From contig CALKRM010000009.1 of NCBI GenBank assembly GCA_937989565.1, positions 1-60,477 of the forward strand: 60,477 bases of DNA. Direction: 5' to 3'. Positions within the stretch are counted from its first letter, which is position 1; every line of letters starts with the position of its first letter. The stretch comes from an uncultured Candidatus Saccharibacteria bacterium (GTDB lineage: Bacteria; Patescibacteriota; Saccharimonadia; Saccharimonadales; Saccharimonadaceae). The position numbers were made by a program, and so were the translations under genes. Shown here in pieces: positions 16,336-25,314 of this stretch. The notes under the pieces are model-generated. The model searched no databases. It was given only the letters and a program-made list of their open reading frames with translations, and was not told where the DNA came from.

Positions 16336-16923
16336 ATGACACAACCATATGCAAAAATTATCGCCCTGGTTGGATTGGCGGGCAGCGGCAAAAGTTCGGC
16401 TGTCGAATATTTGACAGAAAAAGGATTTCCAAAAATTTACTTCGGTGGCGTTATTTATAAAGCCATGGACGAGGCTGGAATTGAAAAAACTTGGGACAAT
16501 CAACAGCAATTTCGCGAAGAAATTCGTCGCCGCGAAGGCAAAGATTTCGTAATCAAACGCGTCATAAAAAACATCCACGACTTAATAAACGCTGGGCAAA
16601 ATAAAGTCGTTTTGGACGGATTATATACTTGGAGTGAATATAAACTCCTCAAACACGAATTCCCTGGCCAGGTCGTTGTTATTGCTATTGTTACACCGAA
16701 ATACCTCCGTTATCAACGAATGGCTAAGCGTACGGAACGCCCAATGCAACCGCACGAAGTTGATCAGCGCGACTGGTCAGAAATCGAGAATTTGGAAAAA
16801 GGTGGACCAATTGCTATTGCTGATTATTTCATCATTAACGACGGCAGCCTCGAGCAATTACACCAAAAAATAGACGCCGCAACTCACGACGCCCATTTTT
16901 GTAAATCGCCCGAACAGTGTTAA
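16336..16923 (+). CDS. P-loop nucleotide kinase, dephospho-CoA-kinase-like
   Basis: 195 residues. Walker A is GLAGSGKSS (about residues 13-21). A VVLDGLYTWSEYKLLK strand-turn fits the Walker B/lid region, and RDWSEIENL followed by IADYFIINDGS matches the C-terminal block of CoaE-like kinases. The closest role by pattern is phosphorylation of a nucleoside-type cofactor precursor. Related archaeal and CPR proteins are only annotated as AAA ATPase or kinase, so the substrate is open. It ends one base before the convergent rpoD stop. Confidence 0.7.
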   Translation: MTQPYAKIIALVGLAGSGKSSAVEYLTEKGFPKIYFGGVIYKAMDEAGIEKTWDNQQQFREEIRRREGKDFVIKRVIKNIHDLINAGQNKVVLDGLYTWSEYKLLKHEFPGQVVVIAIVTPKYLRYQRMAKRTERPMQPHEVDQRDWSEIENLEKGGPIAIADYFIINDGSLEQLHQKIDAATHDAHFCKSPEQC

Positions 16924-17886
16924 TTAATCCAGATATTCGTAAAGTTTTTTCGCATCTTTGTGCTTGCGAAGTTTTGCTAGCGCCTTAGCTTCAATCTGAC
17001 GGATTCGCTCGCGCGTAACCGCAAACTCCTGACCAACTTCTTCCAAAGTATGGTTTTTTCCATTATCCAAACCAAAACGCATTCGAACAATTTTCTGCTC
17101 GCGATCACTCAAACTTGATAGAATTTCCTGAACTTGCTCTTTTAATAATTGATTTGAAGCGGAATCTTCTGGTGAAACCGTATCTTCGTCAACGATAAAA
17201 TCTTGCAAAACTGAATCATCATCTTCACCGTCACGACCAACACCAGCGTCCAAAGAAGAAATGTCTTGCTTGATCTTAATGACATATTCAATTTTCTCTG
17301 GTTCCATATCCAGCTCTTTAGACAATTCTTCAATTGTCGGCTCACGGTTCAATTCCTGAGTCATTCGTCGCTGAGTACGCAGTAATTTATTGATCGTTTC
17401 CACCATGTGAACTGGAATACGAATCGTTCGCGCCTGATCAGCAATCGCACGCGTAATCGCCTGGCGAATCCACCAAGTTGCATAAGTCGAAAACTTAAAT
17501 CCCTTATCTGGATCAAACTTCTCAACCGCACGCAAAAGTCCAGTATTTCCCTCTTGAATCAGATCCAAAAAGTCCAAACCGCGACCAGAATAACGCTTAG
17601 CGATTGATACCACCAAACGCATATTTGCCTCAGCCATCTTATCTTTAGCCTTCTTATCGCCTTCAACAATTCGGCGCGCCAAGTCCATTTCTTCTTCAGA
17701 GCTAAGTAGTGGAATTTTACCAATTTCCCGCAGATACAGCCTGACCGAGTCATCCGACACGTCGTCCAAATATTGCCCAGTTGTCAACGAATCCAAATCT
17801 TCCGATTCTTCTTCGTCTATAAGCGTTGGATCAAAATCATCATCTTCATTTAAGTTTACTGGCTTCGTCGTGATATCGTCGCTCAC
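16924..17886 (-). CDS. rpoD: Primary sigma factor (RpoD/SigA)
   Basis: 320 residues. After a short acidic N-terminus there is region 1.2 (DSVRLYLREIGKIPLLS). Region 2 follows with GLDFLDLIQEGNTGLLRAVEKFD and the -10 recognition helix FSTYATWWIRQAITRAI, then region 3, and region 4 with TLEEVGQEFAVTRERIRQIE for the -35 element. The large region 1.1 and the non-conserved insert of proteobacterial sigma-70 are absent. It directs housekeeping transcription. The ATG overlaps the dnaG stop by four bases, the remains of the classic rpsU-dnaG-rpoD operon without rpsU. Confidence 0.97.
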   Translation of the reverse strand: MSDDITTKPVNLNEDDDFDPTLIDEEESEDLDSLTTGQYLDDVSDDSVRLYLREIGKIPLLSSEEEMDLARRIVEGDKKAKDKMAEANMRLVVSIAKRYSGRGLDFLDLIQEGNTGLLRAVEKFDPDKGFKFSTYATWWIRQAITRAIADQARTIRIPVHMVETINKLLRTQRRMTQELNREPTIEELSKELDMEPEKIEYVIKIKQDISSLDAGVGRDGEDDDSVLQDFIVDEDTVSPEDSASNQLLKEQVQEILSSLSDREQKIVRMRFGLDNGKNHTLEEVGQEFAVTRERIRQIEAKALAKLRKHKDAKKLYEYLD

Positions 17887-19616
17887 ATTTTCTCCTTAAT
17901 CAGATTATTTAAGCTCTGGCGCAGATTCTGAGACAAAACCTCATCGCCCGCCGCCTCGGCCTCTCTAAGCTGCGTTAATAATTGATTCTTTTTGTTTTCG
18001 CGATGTTTGATTGTTATCTGTCTGACTAGCCGAGCCATCTCTTCGTCCAAGCTTTTTTGCTCCCAATTGGCGTAACGACTTTCACTTTTCAACTGTACTA
18101 TTTTCACATACTGTTCGATTTTTTGCAAGTCCAGCGGAACCTCGCCCAAATCCGCGTCTGGGTTCTTCCGCAAATAGCCAATCAGCTGCCGCGCATTGTC
18201 ATCGTCCAACATTTCGCCAGAAACCGCCGCCAACCAACGCCGCACGGATTTTTCACTCGCCGCCAGCCCCGCCAGCATATCCTCAGTTTCATCCTGAACT
18301 GGAGTCGGTTTTTCTTTCTCAATTTTCGCCTTTTTCAATTGATGTTCAGCTACTTTTTCATTCGATAATTTTGCCTTCAGTGCGGTGATTGACGCGCCAG
18401 TTTTTTCAGAAATCACCGACAAATAATGCTCTTGCTCCACCGGATCTTTCAAACCTCGAACAATCCTCAGCGCAATAGTCGAAAATCGCCGTTTGCCTTC
18501 CGCCGACTTCAAATTCTCCATTTCCGCGTATCTGGCAATCACCCAATCCACCGCTGGCTGAGATTGGTCAATCGCCGCTTGCCAAAGCGCTGAATCTTTT
18601 TGGATCAATTCGTCTGGATCTTTGACGCCATCAGGCAAACTCACGACTTCCAGCTCCACGCCGACTTCCTGCGCCAAATTGATAGCGCGCTCCGTCGCAT
18701 TAACTCCCGCTCGATCACCATCAAATGCCAAGCGAATCCGCCCCGCCAATCGACTAAGCGACTTCAAATGTTGCGTCGTCATCGCCGTTCCAGAAGTTGC
18801 AACCACGTTTTTGACGCCCGCTTGATGACTGCTAATTACGTCCAAATTGCCCTCAACAATCACCGCCACATCGCTTTTTCGAATCGCTTCTTTGGCTTGA
18901 TGCAAACCAAAAATATGTCGCGATTTATCGAATAACAGCGTTTGCGGCGTGTTCAGATATTTTGGCGCGCGCGGATCGTCACGAATAATTCTGCCCGTAA
19001 ATCCCACAACTTCACCATTGCCATCACTCAAAGCCACCATCATTCGCCCACGAAACAAATCGCCACCAAACCGATTCGACAAGCCAGCGTCCGCCAATTC
19101 CTGCCTGGAGAATCCTCTTTTTTCCAATGCTTTCGTCAACGTGTCGCCATTCTCCGGCGCATAGCCAATCAAAAAATCACCAATCGTCTGACGATTTAAT
19201 CGCCGTTTTTTTACCACATAATTTAAGGCTGTCGAATTTTTTACCAAATTCTGCTGATAAAAATTAGCGGCTAATTTCAACGCTTCTCTGGCCCTGGCGC
19301 GACGCTTGGCCGTTCGTCCGTCGCCGTTAGAAAACAAAGTCAGATCAACGCCCGCCTTCCGAGCCAAATGCTCCAGCGATTGACGAAAATCCATTCCTTC
19401 CACCATCATCACAAACGTAAAAATATCGCCACCTTTTCCAGAAGAAAAATCGTGCCAAATCTGCTTTTCTGGACTAACCATAAAGCTTGGGGTTCGCTCG
19501 TCGGTAAACGGACTCAAACCCTTCAAATTGCGCCCCGCTCGCTTCAACTGAACATACTCACCAATCACATCCTCGATGTTCAGTCGCGCCCGCACTTCTT
19601 CTTTGGCATCATTCAT
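17883..19616 (-). CDS. dnaG: DNA primase
   Basis: Synthesises RNA primers at the replication fork. 577 residues. The N-terminal DNA-binding fold is present (YVQLKRAGRNLKGLSPF through WHDFSSGKGGDIF, about residues 22-65), but the four zinc ligands of normal DnaG are replaced by Ser, Thr, Asp and Ser. The catalytic TOPRIM domain is intact: VAVIVEGNLDVISSHQAG with the conserved Glu and RIRLAFDGDRAG with the Asp pair. A helicase-interacting C-terminal region follows. It heads an operon with rpoD; TATAAT lies six bases before the ATG. Confidence 0.95.
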   Translation of the reverse strand: MNDAKEEVRARLNIEDVIGEYVQLKRAGRNLKGLSPFTDERTPSFMVSPEKQIWHDFSSGKGGDIFTFVMMVEGMDFRQSLEHLARKAGVDLTLFSNGDGRTAKRRARAREALKLAANFYQQNLVKNSTALNYVVKKRRLNRQTIGDFLIGYAPENGDTLTKALEKRGFSRQELADAGLSNRFGGDLFRGRMMVALSDGNGEVVGFTGRIIRDDPRAPKYLNTPQTLLFDKSRHIFGLHQAKEAIRKSDVAVIVEGNLDVISSHQAGVKNVVATSGTAMTTQHLKSLSRLAGRIRLAFDGDRAGVNATERAINLAQEVGVELEVVSLPDGVKDPDELIQKDSALWQAAIDQSQPAVDWVIARYAEMENLKSAEGKRRFSTIALRIVRGLKDPVEQEHYLSVISEKTGASITALKAKLSNEKVAEHQLKKAKIEKEKPTPVQDETEDMLAGLAASEKSVRRWLAAVSGEMLDDDNARQLIGYLRKNPDADLGEVPLDLQKIEQYVKIVQLKSESRYANWEQKSLDEEMARLVRQITIKHRENKKNQLLTQLREAEAAGDEVLSQNLRQSLNNLIKEKM

Positions 19617-19622
19617 ATTTTT

Positions 19623-19628
19623 ATTATA
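19623..19628 (-). promoter_or_regulatory. -10 box of a leaderless dnaG-rpoD promoter
   Basis: Minus-strand TATAAT, six bases before the dnaG ATG at 19616; no ribosome site. It is back to back with a similar plus-strand element at 19658-19663. Confidence 0.6.
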
Positions 19629-19657
19629 TCACTCTTTACCTCTGTTATTGTTTGTGG

Positions 19658-19663
19658 TTAAAT
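19658..19663 (+). promoter_or_regulatory. -10-like box of a leaderless promoter (membrane protein gene)
   Basis: TTAAAT, six bases before the ATG at 19670; no ribosome site. Confidence 0.45.
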
Positions 19664-19669
19664 AGAAAT

Positions 19670-20281
19670 ATGTATCCTGACAATTTGAATAACCAACCTC
19701 AAGGTATCGATTATCTGAATCAAATTGCCACACCTCCGCCAGCGGAAGGTTTTGATAAAAAAACCAAAATCATCATCGCTATTTTGAGTTTTATCGGCTT
19801 GATAACCCTAATCGCGATATTCGTTTTTTCACAAGATTCTATGCCGAACGCCAACCCGTCACAAGTTGCAGCGCGCGTTAATAAGCTACTCACTATTTCC
19901 AAAAAATACAATAATAAATTCCGCTCAACCAGTTTACAAACCACCAATAGTTCCCTGGTTGCAGTACTAACCACCGCAGACGCCTCAATGGGCGAAGCGC
20001 TTCAGGCAACCGGCATCAATTATAAGGAAAAACAAAAGGATATCCTCGCTCTAGATCCGTCAGAAAAATTAGAGAAAAAATTGGATGAAGCTCTTCTGAA
20101 CGCGCAATTGGATATTACCTATGCCCATGAGATGAATGTGCAAATAACAGATACAATCAACATGATGAAAAAGGTATACAAGTCCACCAAGTCAAAAAAG
20201 ATGCGCGAATGGCTAATGAAAACTGCTGGCGATTTAGAGAATATTCAGAAGCAGATCAATCAAATCATTAAAGCAGATTAA
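19670..20281 (+). CDS. Hypothetical membrane-anchored helical protein
   Basis: 203 residues. The N-terminal 40 are Asn/Pro/Gln-rich and cytoplasmic, then comes one transmembrane helix (IIIAILSFIGLITLIAIFVF). The outer part of about 140 residues is predicted to be helical with many Lys/Glu and two long amphipathic stretches. I do not recognise a family. I chose the ATG at 19670 because a TTAAAT box sits six bases before it; an in-frame TTG six codons upstream lacks any signal. The stop overlaps that of the convergent YjbR-family gene by four bases. Confidence 0.75.
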   Translation: MYPDNLNNQPQGIDYLNQIATPPPAEGFDKKTKIIIAILSFIGLITLIAIFVFSQDSMPNANPSQVAARVNKLLTISKKYNNKFRSTSLQTTNSSLVAVLTTADASMGEALQATGINYKEKQKDILALDPSEKLEKKLDEALLNAQLDITYAHEMNVQITDTINMMKKVYKSTKSKKMREWLMKTAGDLENIQKQINQIIKAD

Positions 20282-20616
20282 GCTTCCGAGACTAATCGAT
20301 AACTCAGCCTCGCCAAGTCAAAGACCTCTTCGTCAGTCAATTGACCTGAACAAATAATTGTATTCCAATGCTTCTTGTTCAAGTGATAGCCTGGTAAAAC
20401 CGTTTCATATTTTTCTCGTAAATTCTGCGCCAACAAAGGATCGCATTTTAGGCTTACTCTGAGAGGCTTTGAACCTTCCGCCACCAGCGCCACCATTTTC
20501 CCCGCGCCGTCATTATCTCGACCAAATTTATACACCGCAATATCCTCGCCAAACGGATAATCCAGCCATACGCCTGGCAAACTTAAAATAAATTCTTCAA
20601 ATTGTTTATGTGTCAT
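20278..20616 (-). CDS. MmcQ/YjbR family protein
   Basis: 112 residues, full length for this CyaY-like DNA-binding fold family. The hallmarks are an N-terminal FEEFILSLPGV, then WLDYPFGEDIAVYKFG, SLKCDPLLAQNLRE and PGYHLNKKHWNTI. The biological role is unsettled; some members bind DNA. The start overlaps the stop of orn by four bases, so the two are cotranscribed. Confidence 0.9.
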   Translation of the reverse strand: MTHKQFEEFILSLPGVWLDYPFGEDIAVYKFGRDNDGAGKMVALVAEGSKPLRVSLKCDPLLAQNLREKYETVLPGYHLNKKHWNTIICSGQLTDEEVFDLARLSYRLVSEA

Positions 20617-21164
20617 ACTTTCACCTTTTTCAAATAATATTCAAGCTCCATAATGCTGCCGCGGATGTCTTCCAGCGCTCGGTGATCTTCTGGCTTAGCA
20701 AATTTCTTACTGTATTTACCTTCAAACACCACCTTCCATGCGCTCACATCCAACACGCGATAATGTAGTCTTTTTGACAACGTTGGCCACCATTGGTCAA
20801 TGAATCGACGATCTTGATGGATTGAATTGCCTGCTAATAAAATCTTCGTCTCGCCCGCAAAATGCTCATCGCAAAACGCCAACAATTCGTGCTCTATTTC
20901 CGCCAAAGGTTTGCCCGATTCATTCTGCTCCTCCAGCCCGCGTCGTGCTTCCGGATGTTCATTCCAAAAACCAGCATTTCGGTCCAACAACTTAGCCAAC
21001 TCTTCCGAATCGTGGCGCACAATTCCTTCATACGTCGCAATTTCCTTAAAATTCCAATCCGTCGCAATTGCCGCCACTTCCAAAATCTCATCACGCACTG
21101 GATCTAATCCAGTCATCTCCAAATCCACCCACAAAATCTTTTTTGGCTTAAAACTTGCTTTCAT
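20613..21164 (-). CDS. orn: Oligoribonuclease
   Basis: Degrades 2-5 nt RNA (especially pGpG-size dinucleotides) to mononucleotides. 183 residues, DEDDh exonuclease. The metal-binding motifs are WVDLEMTGLDP (Asp, Glu), AGNSIHQDRRFID (Asp) and HRALEDI (His, Asp). A TAAAAT box lies six bases before the ATG with no ribosome site. It is the likely functional replacement for the degenerate NrnA-like protein at 4071-5765. Confidence 0.95.
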   Translation of the reverse strand: MKASFKPKKILWVDLEMTGLDPVRDEILEVAAIATDWNFKEIATYEGIVRHDSEELAKLLDRNAGFWNEHPEARRGLEEQNESGKPLAEIEHELLAFCDEHFAGETKILLAGNSIHQDRRFIDQWWPTLSKRLHYRVLDVSAWKVVFEGKYSKKFAKPEDHRALEDIRGSIMELEYYLKKVKV

Positions 21165-21170
21165 ATCTCT

Positions 21171-21176
21171 ATTTTA
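21171..21176 (-). promoter_or_regulatory. -10 box of a leaderless orn promoter
   Basis: Minus-strand TAAAAT, six bases before the ATG at 21164. The divergent pyrH gene has the same arrangement 20 bases away. Confidence 0.5.
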
Positions 21177-21195
21177 CCACTTCCATAAGGCGTGC

Positions 21196-21201
21196 TAAAC
21201 T
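21196..21201 (+). promoter_or_regulatory. -10 box of a leaderless pyrH promoter
   Basis: TAAACT, six bases before the pyrH ATG at 21208; no ribosome site. Confidence 0.5.
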
Positions 21202-21207
21202 AAAATC

Positions 21208-21912
21208 ATGACAAAACGCATCCTACTCAAATTATCAGGTGAACAACTTCAAGGCGAATTCGCCAGCGGCTTTGACCCAAAACGCGCTCGCTGGATTGCC
21301 GAACAAATTCGACCAGCGCTGGACGACGGGGCTGAAATTGTAATTATGGTTGGCGGCGGCAATTACGTTCGCGGCAATCAAATTATCGGTCATGGAATTC
21401 AACCTGTTTCCGCTCATAATATCGGCATGCTTTCTACGCTAATAAATGCCATTGCGCTGGCGGACGTATTGAACGACGCAGGATTGCCAACTCGCGCATT
21501 GTCCACGGTCGAAGTGAATCAATTTATTGATCACTATACTTTCCGACGTGCAATTAGCCATATTAAGAAAAACCGCATCGTTATTGTGGCGTGCGGCACT
21601 GGCAGACCGTTTCTGACTACTGATACTGCAGCGTTAAATCTGGCACTGGAAATGCAATGTGACGCCGTGGTTAAAACAACGAAAGTCGACGGAGTTTACG
21701 ACAAAGATCCTATGAAATTCCCTGACGCTGTAAAAATTGATCATTTATCTTACCAAGAAGCCCTGACAAATCCTAACATTGCCGTTATGGATAAGGCGGC
21801 AATTGGACTAGCAATGGACGAGCACATTCCAGTCATCATTTGCGACCTGCTAACAGACGGAAATATTCTCCGCGCAACCCGCGGAGAATCAGTAGGCACG
21901 CTTATTAGTTAA
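21208..21912 (+). CDS. pyrH: UMP kinase
   Basis: Phosphorylates UMP to UDP with ATP, the entry to UTP/CTP synthesis. 234 residues, amino-acid-kinase fold. Clear blocks are RILLKLSGEQL at the N-terminus, MVGGGNYVRG (nucleotide loop), CGTGRPFLTTDTAALNLAL and TTKVDGVYDKDP. It links to pyrG (25527-27110), which makes CTP from UTP. The gene is a monocistron with a probably leaderless start and ends just before the convergent mscL gene. Confidence 0.97.
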   Translation: MTKRILLKLSGEQLQGEFASGFDPKRARWIAEQIRPALDDGAEIVIMVGGGNYVRGNQIIGHGIQPVSAHNIGMLSTLINAIALADVLNDAGLPTRALSTVEVNQFIDHYTFRRAISHIKKNRIVIVACGTGRPFLTTDTAALNLALEMQCDAVVKTTKVDGVYDKDPMKFPDAVKIDHLSYQEALTNPNIAVMDKAAIGLAMDEHIPVIICDLLTDGNILRATRGESVGTLIS

Positions 21913-21916
21913 GATT

Positions 21917-22393
21917 TTAGTCCTTTTTCTTGTCTAATTTATCGAGTTTAAAGAAGTGAACGATTGCATATACAACAAATGCAACGGCTATCAACGTAAT
22001 TAACGAGCTAACGAATGCGCCGTATAAAAACTCGCCTTTACGTCCAGCAACTTCAACCGTAAATGAAGCTGATTGCAATCCTTGTTGAGAACCAACGATC
22101 AACTGCACTAACGGGTCAATAAACGCCGTCACCAACTTTTTAACCGTATCGCCAGCTGCAGTACCGATTGCCAAACCAACAGCCAAGCCAACAACACCCT
22201 GTTCACGGATAAAGTTTACAAACCCACCCATATGAGTGTCTTTTATAGCTGCACTTACAATTTTCTTCTCCTTGATGGCAGCAATTTTTTTAGCAGCTTT
22301 AATGCTCTTAGGGGCTAGTTTTTTAGCTGATGCTTTAGCTGCTTTTACGCCCTTATTTGTTGATTTTTTTGACTCAGTAGATTTCGCTACCAT
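21917..22393 (-). CDS. mscL: Large-conductance mechanosensitive channel (MscL family) with Lys/Ala-rich N-terminal extension
   Basis: Residues about 55-158 are an MscL subunit: GGFVNFIREQGVVGLAVGLA with the first membrane helix, a periplasmic loop, and a second helix ending near VVYAIVHFFKL. Such channels form pentamers that open on osmotic downshock. The first 54 residues are an unusual basic segment full of Lys, Ala and Ser (AAKASAKKLAPKS and similar), absent from ordinary MscL and resembling the tail on RpsT in this window. The ATG has AAGGAG seven bases upstream, so the extension is part of the translated product. Confidence 0.88.
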   Translation of the reverse strand: MVAKSTESKKSTNKGVKAAKASAKKLAPKSIKAAKKIAAIKEKKIVSAAIKDTHMGGFVNFIREQGVVGLAVGLAIGTAAGDTVKKLVTAFIDPLVQLIVGSQQGLQSASFTVEVAGRKGEFLYGAFVSSLITLIAVAFVVYAIVHFFKLDKLDKKKD

Positions 22394-22418
22394 AAAACTC
22401 CTTTTAATTTAATAGTTA

Positions 22419-23606
22419 TTAATTAATTTTATCACACGCCACACTACACGCCGTTTCACCGAGAGATTTAGAAACCTTCAATTCTCTTAACAAATTTTCC
22501 GCGGCCTCTAGTTTTCCTTCAGCTAACCTGTCACGCTTATAGGGCTTACTCTTAATGATTTCTTCATATAATTTAATCGCCTCGTTTAAGATATCTGGGT
22601 CTTTATTTTTTTTGGCTACTTTACGCATAACATCAGGCAGAAACAGTCTATTTTTTGAATTATCAGACGACGGCAAACTATCATTTACTGCACTGGCTAC
22701 TCGGATAGCTTGATCCCACCCCCCCTTATTTATTAATCCTCTACATAATTTATCGACTTCTTCCAAGTTATTCCGAGGGTCAATATCCAGATATATTCCT
22801 GACAAATCTTCTATTTTTCCCGCAGCCACCTCATATTGACCATTTAATAGATTAATTCTGGCACTATAATCATCCAGTAAAAGTAATCTACCTGGAATAG
22901 ATGGGAACGTTAACATTTGTAAACGAGCAAACTTTCCATAACCATCTCTATAATCTCTTCTGTCAGGAAACGTAAACCATGGACGCTTATCTATAAATTC
23001 AGCCCTGTTGACAGTTGCCGGCAATTGTTTTAATAACTCATCAGTTTTCAAACTATCTTGAGATTTCAATTCGCCGCAGGAAAATTTATCAAGCGGATGG
23101 CTTGACGTAAACCCAACGGCCGTAGTCATCTCACAACATAACTCCTTTGTCAGGACGTCTATCATAAACGACCTATCACTCTCACGATCAAATAAAGTAA
23201 TGAACGTGTGTTGATTAGCATAACTAATAAAGTGCTCAATATTTAATTCTTCCAAACACTCAGACGCAACGATTGTATGCCCATAACAGTTAGCAACTTC
23301 ATCTTTAGCGATATTATCTGCGTTAAGTTCTCGTGAGCCACTGCCTGTCGACCCAAAATAAAGTGTTTCACGAACAAGCTCTGCAACAGATTTAGCGGCC
23401 TCTGCTATATCATCAAACGTCTTATCTGACTTTTCGTACACATTTTTTATGTCACAAAGCTTCTCTGACTCTAACAAGAGTTCTCGCTTAACGCCTCTTT
23501 TCTCTGCTATATCACTTCTCGGAGTTAATAGCTGAGTAGATAAATATCGATCATAAAATGATGTATATGGTTGCTCGTCTAATTGTTTACTCGGTCGTTC
23601 ATTCAC
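22419..23606 (-). CDS. Hypothetical protein with possible transglutaminase-like core
   Basis: 395 residues, no signal peptide. Around residues 105-165 a Cys (NCYGHTIVASECL), a His (NQHTFITLFD) and an Asp (FMIDVLT) occur in the order and spacing of transglutaminase/Arg-protease-like folds. The C-terminal 130 residues are helical with TPR-like periodicity (LNEAIKLYEEIIKSKP). The name is therefore tentative. The start is a GTG at 23606 with TATAAT eight bases upstream. An overlapping ATG at 23602 is out of frame. Confidence 0.6.
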   Translation of the reverse strand: MNERPSKQLDEQPYTSFYDRYLSTQLLTPRSDIAEKRGVKRELLLESEKLCDIKNVYEKSDKTFDDIAEAAKSVAELVRETLYFGSTGSGSRELNADNIAKDEVANCYGHTIVASECLEELNIEHFISYANQHTFITLFDRESDRSFMIDVLTKELCCEMTTAVGFTSSHPLDKFSCGELKSQDSLKTDELLKQLPATVNRAEFIDKRPWFTFPDRRDYRDGYGKFARLQMLTFPSIPGRLLLLDDYSARINLLNGQYEVAAGKIEDLSGIYLDIDPRNNLEEVDKLCRGLINKGGWDQAIRVASAVNDSLPSSDNSKNRLFLPDVMRKVAKKNKDPDILNEAIKLYEEIIKSKPYKRDRLAEGKLEAAENLLRELKVSKSLGETACSVACDKIN

Positions 23607-23637
23607 GAATTTATATTATATACTAATACAGTATATT

Positions 23638-25269
23638 TTACAAGCGATCTGGCGCCACGATTCCCAAAATAGCCAGTCCAGCCTTAAGAATGTCGGCATA
23701 AATTGCCACGATTCCTACGCGATGCGCCTCTTTGTCGCTACCAATAACCTGATTTTTCTCATAGTAACGATTAAATTCCTGCGCCAATTCAAACAAATAT
23801 GTACAGATGTGATGGGGCTCCAGACTTTCCTTAGCGCGATCAACCACGTCCACGTACTCACTCAATTTTCTAACCAGCATTTTATCCTCGTCAAACAATT
23901 CTGTCGGAAAGACAATTTCTTTATCGGATTTAGCTAAAATACCTCGCGCTCGAGCATGCGCATACTGCAAATAGCTTCCCGTATTTCCCGTCAAACTTAC
24001 CGCGTCGTTAATATCAAATATGACGTCGCCGCCGATCTTCACTTTCAAGAATTGATAACGGAGCGCGCCAGCAATCACGTCGTCAGTTGGTTCGCCGCCA
24101 GCTTTTTCAATTGCTTTCTTAAACTCGTCAAACAGCCAGCCAATTGTAACAACCTCACCCGTTCGCGAACTCATCTTTCCAGTTGTCAATTTAACCAAGC
24201 CAGTCGCATAATTGAACAATTTTCCCTTCAAGGCTGGAATCGACAATTCACTAGCCGCAATCACGCCGCGGAAGTACGCTGCTTGTTCCTCGCCGTTTAC
24301 TGTAATTGACAAGTCCAAGTTCGGATAATCCTTATACTTCAACTGAATCAATCCCATATCATGTGCCCCATAAAGACCATTGCCGTGAGATCCAATAAAC
24401 ACGTTATCGAACGCGCCGTATTTGCTACCCTTAAAGACGTATGCGCCGTCAGATTTGGTAAACACCTCTGGCGTTTTCTCTTTAATCAAAGATTTACCCA
24501 ATTCTTCAGTTTCGCTCTCAACGTAACGTCGTTCAATCGGCACGTTTCCAAGTCGCCCAACATTAGAGTCAATTTCGTCAAAACTCCAACTTTTACAGAT
24601 TTCGTAAACTTGTTTATATAGTGGATCATCCAGGACGAATGATTGCTTGGCTAGTTCATCAATTTCTGCCTTCGCCTCTGGAGATTCTTTCGCCGCACGC
24701 GCACCTTCAACGTACATGCGACTCATAAATTCATTTCGCTTATCAGCTGGGATTTCGTTCAATTTATTCACATCGCCGTCAATCTCACGCAAAATCGCCC
24801 ACATACTTTTACCGACATGCGTTCCAACATCACCGTGATAACTCACTCGATGCACAATTGCGCCATCAACCGCCAACAAATTAGCCATCGTGTCCGCCAA
24901 AATCGCATTCAAAGCGTGTCCGATGTGCATAGCCTTAAATGGATTCGGGCAATTAGTTTCAATTACAACCGTCTGACCAGCGCGCTTCGTCGTTGGCTCT
25001 TTTTTCAAAGAATTTAGAACGGATTGATCGCTCAGTTTTACATTGATAAAACCTGGACCAGCCACGCTTACTTCGCTAAACTCTTCTTCTTTACGCAGAT
25101 TCTCAGCAATCATCTCCGCAATTTCACGCGGATTCTTCCCTAGTGGCTTAGCCAATTGTAACGCCACATTTATAGCAAAGTCACCAAACTTCGGATCAGG
25201 ACGTGTCAATTGTACCGATATATCTTGATCAAAAAGTTGCTTCACTACTTGAGAAATAATCTGTTCCAT
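23638..25269 (-). CDS. argS: Arginyl-tRNA synthetase
   Basis: Class I synthetase charging tRNA-Arg. 543 residues. N-terminal tRNA-binding additional domain, then CPNPFKAMHIGHALNAI with the HIGH motif (about residue 113). A KMSSR motif sits in LTTGKMSSRTGEV, and there is a C-terminal anticodon-binding helical domain ending AGLAILGIVAPDRL. The likely substrate tRNA-Arg(GCG) is encoded at 51551-51627. The ATG is seven bases after TATACT, again suggesting a leaderless message. Confidence 0.97.
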   Translation of the reverse strand: MEQIISQVVKQLFDQDISVQLTRPDPKFGDFAINVALQLAKPLGKNPREIAEMIAENLRKEEEFSEVSVAGPGFINVKLSDQSVLNSLKKEPTTKRAGQTVVIETNCPNPFKAMHIGHALNAILADTMANLLAVDGAIVHRVSYHGDVGTHVGKSMWAILREIDGDVNKLNEIPADKRNEFMSRMYVEGARAAKESPEAKAEIDELAKQSFVLDDPLYKQVYEICKSWSFDEIDSNVGRLGNVPIERRYVESETEELGKSLIKEKTPEVFTKSDGAYVFKGSKYGAFDNVFIGSHGNGLYGAHDMGLIQLKYKDYPNLDLSITVNGEEQAAYFRGVIAASELSIPALKGKLFNYATGLVKLTTGKMSSRTGEVVTIGWLFDEFKKAIEKAGGEPTDDVIAGALRYQFLKVKIGGDVIFDINDAVSLTGNTGSYLQYAHARARGILAKSDKEIVFPTELFDEDKMLVRKLSEYVDVVDRAKESLEPHHICTYLFELAQEFNRYYEKNQVIGSDKEAHRVGIVAIYADILKAGLAILGIVAPDRL

Positions 25270-25314
25270 ACTGTCCAGTATACAACAGAGGTGAATTATT
25301 ATCTAGCTAAATCC

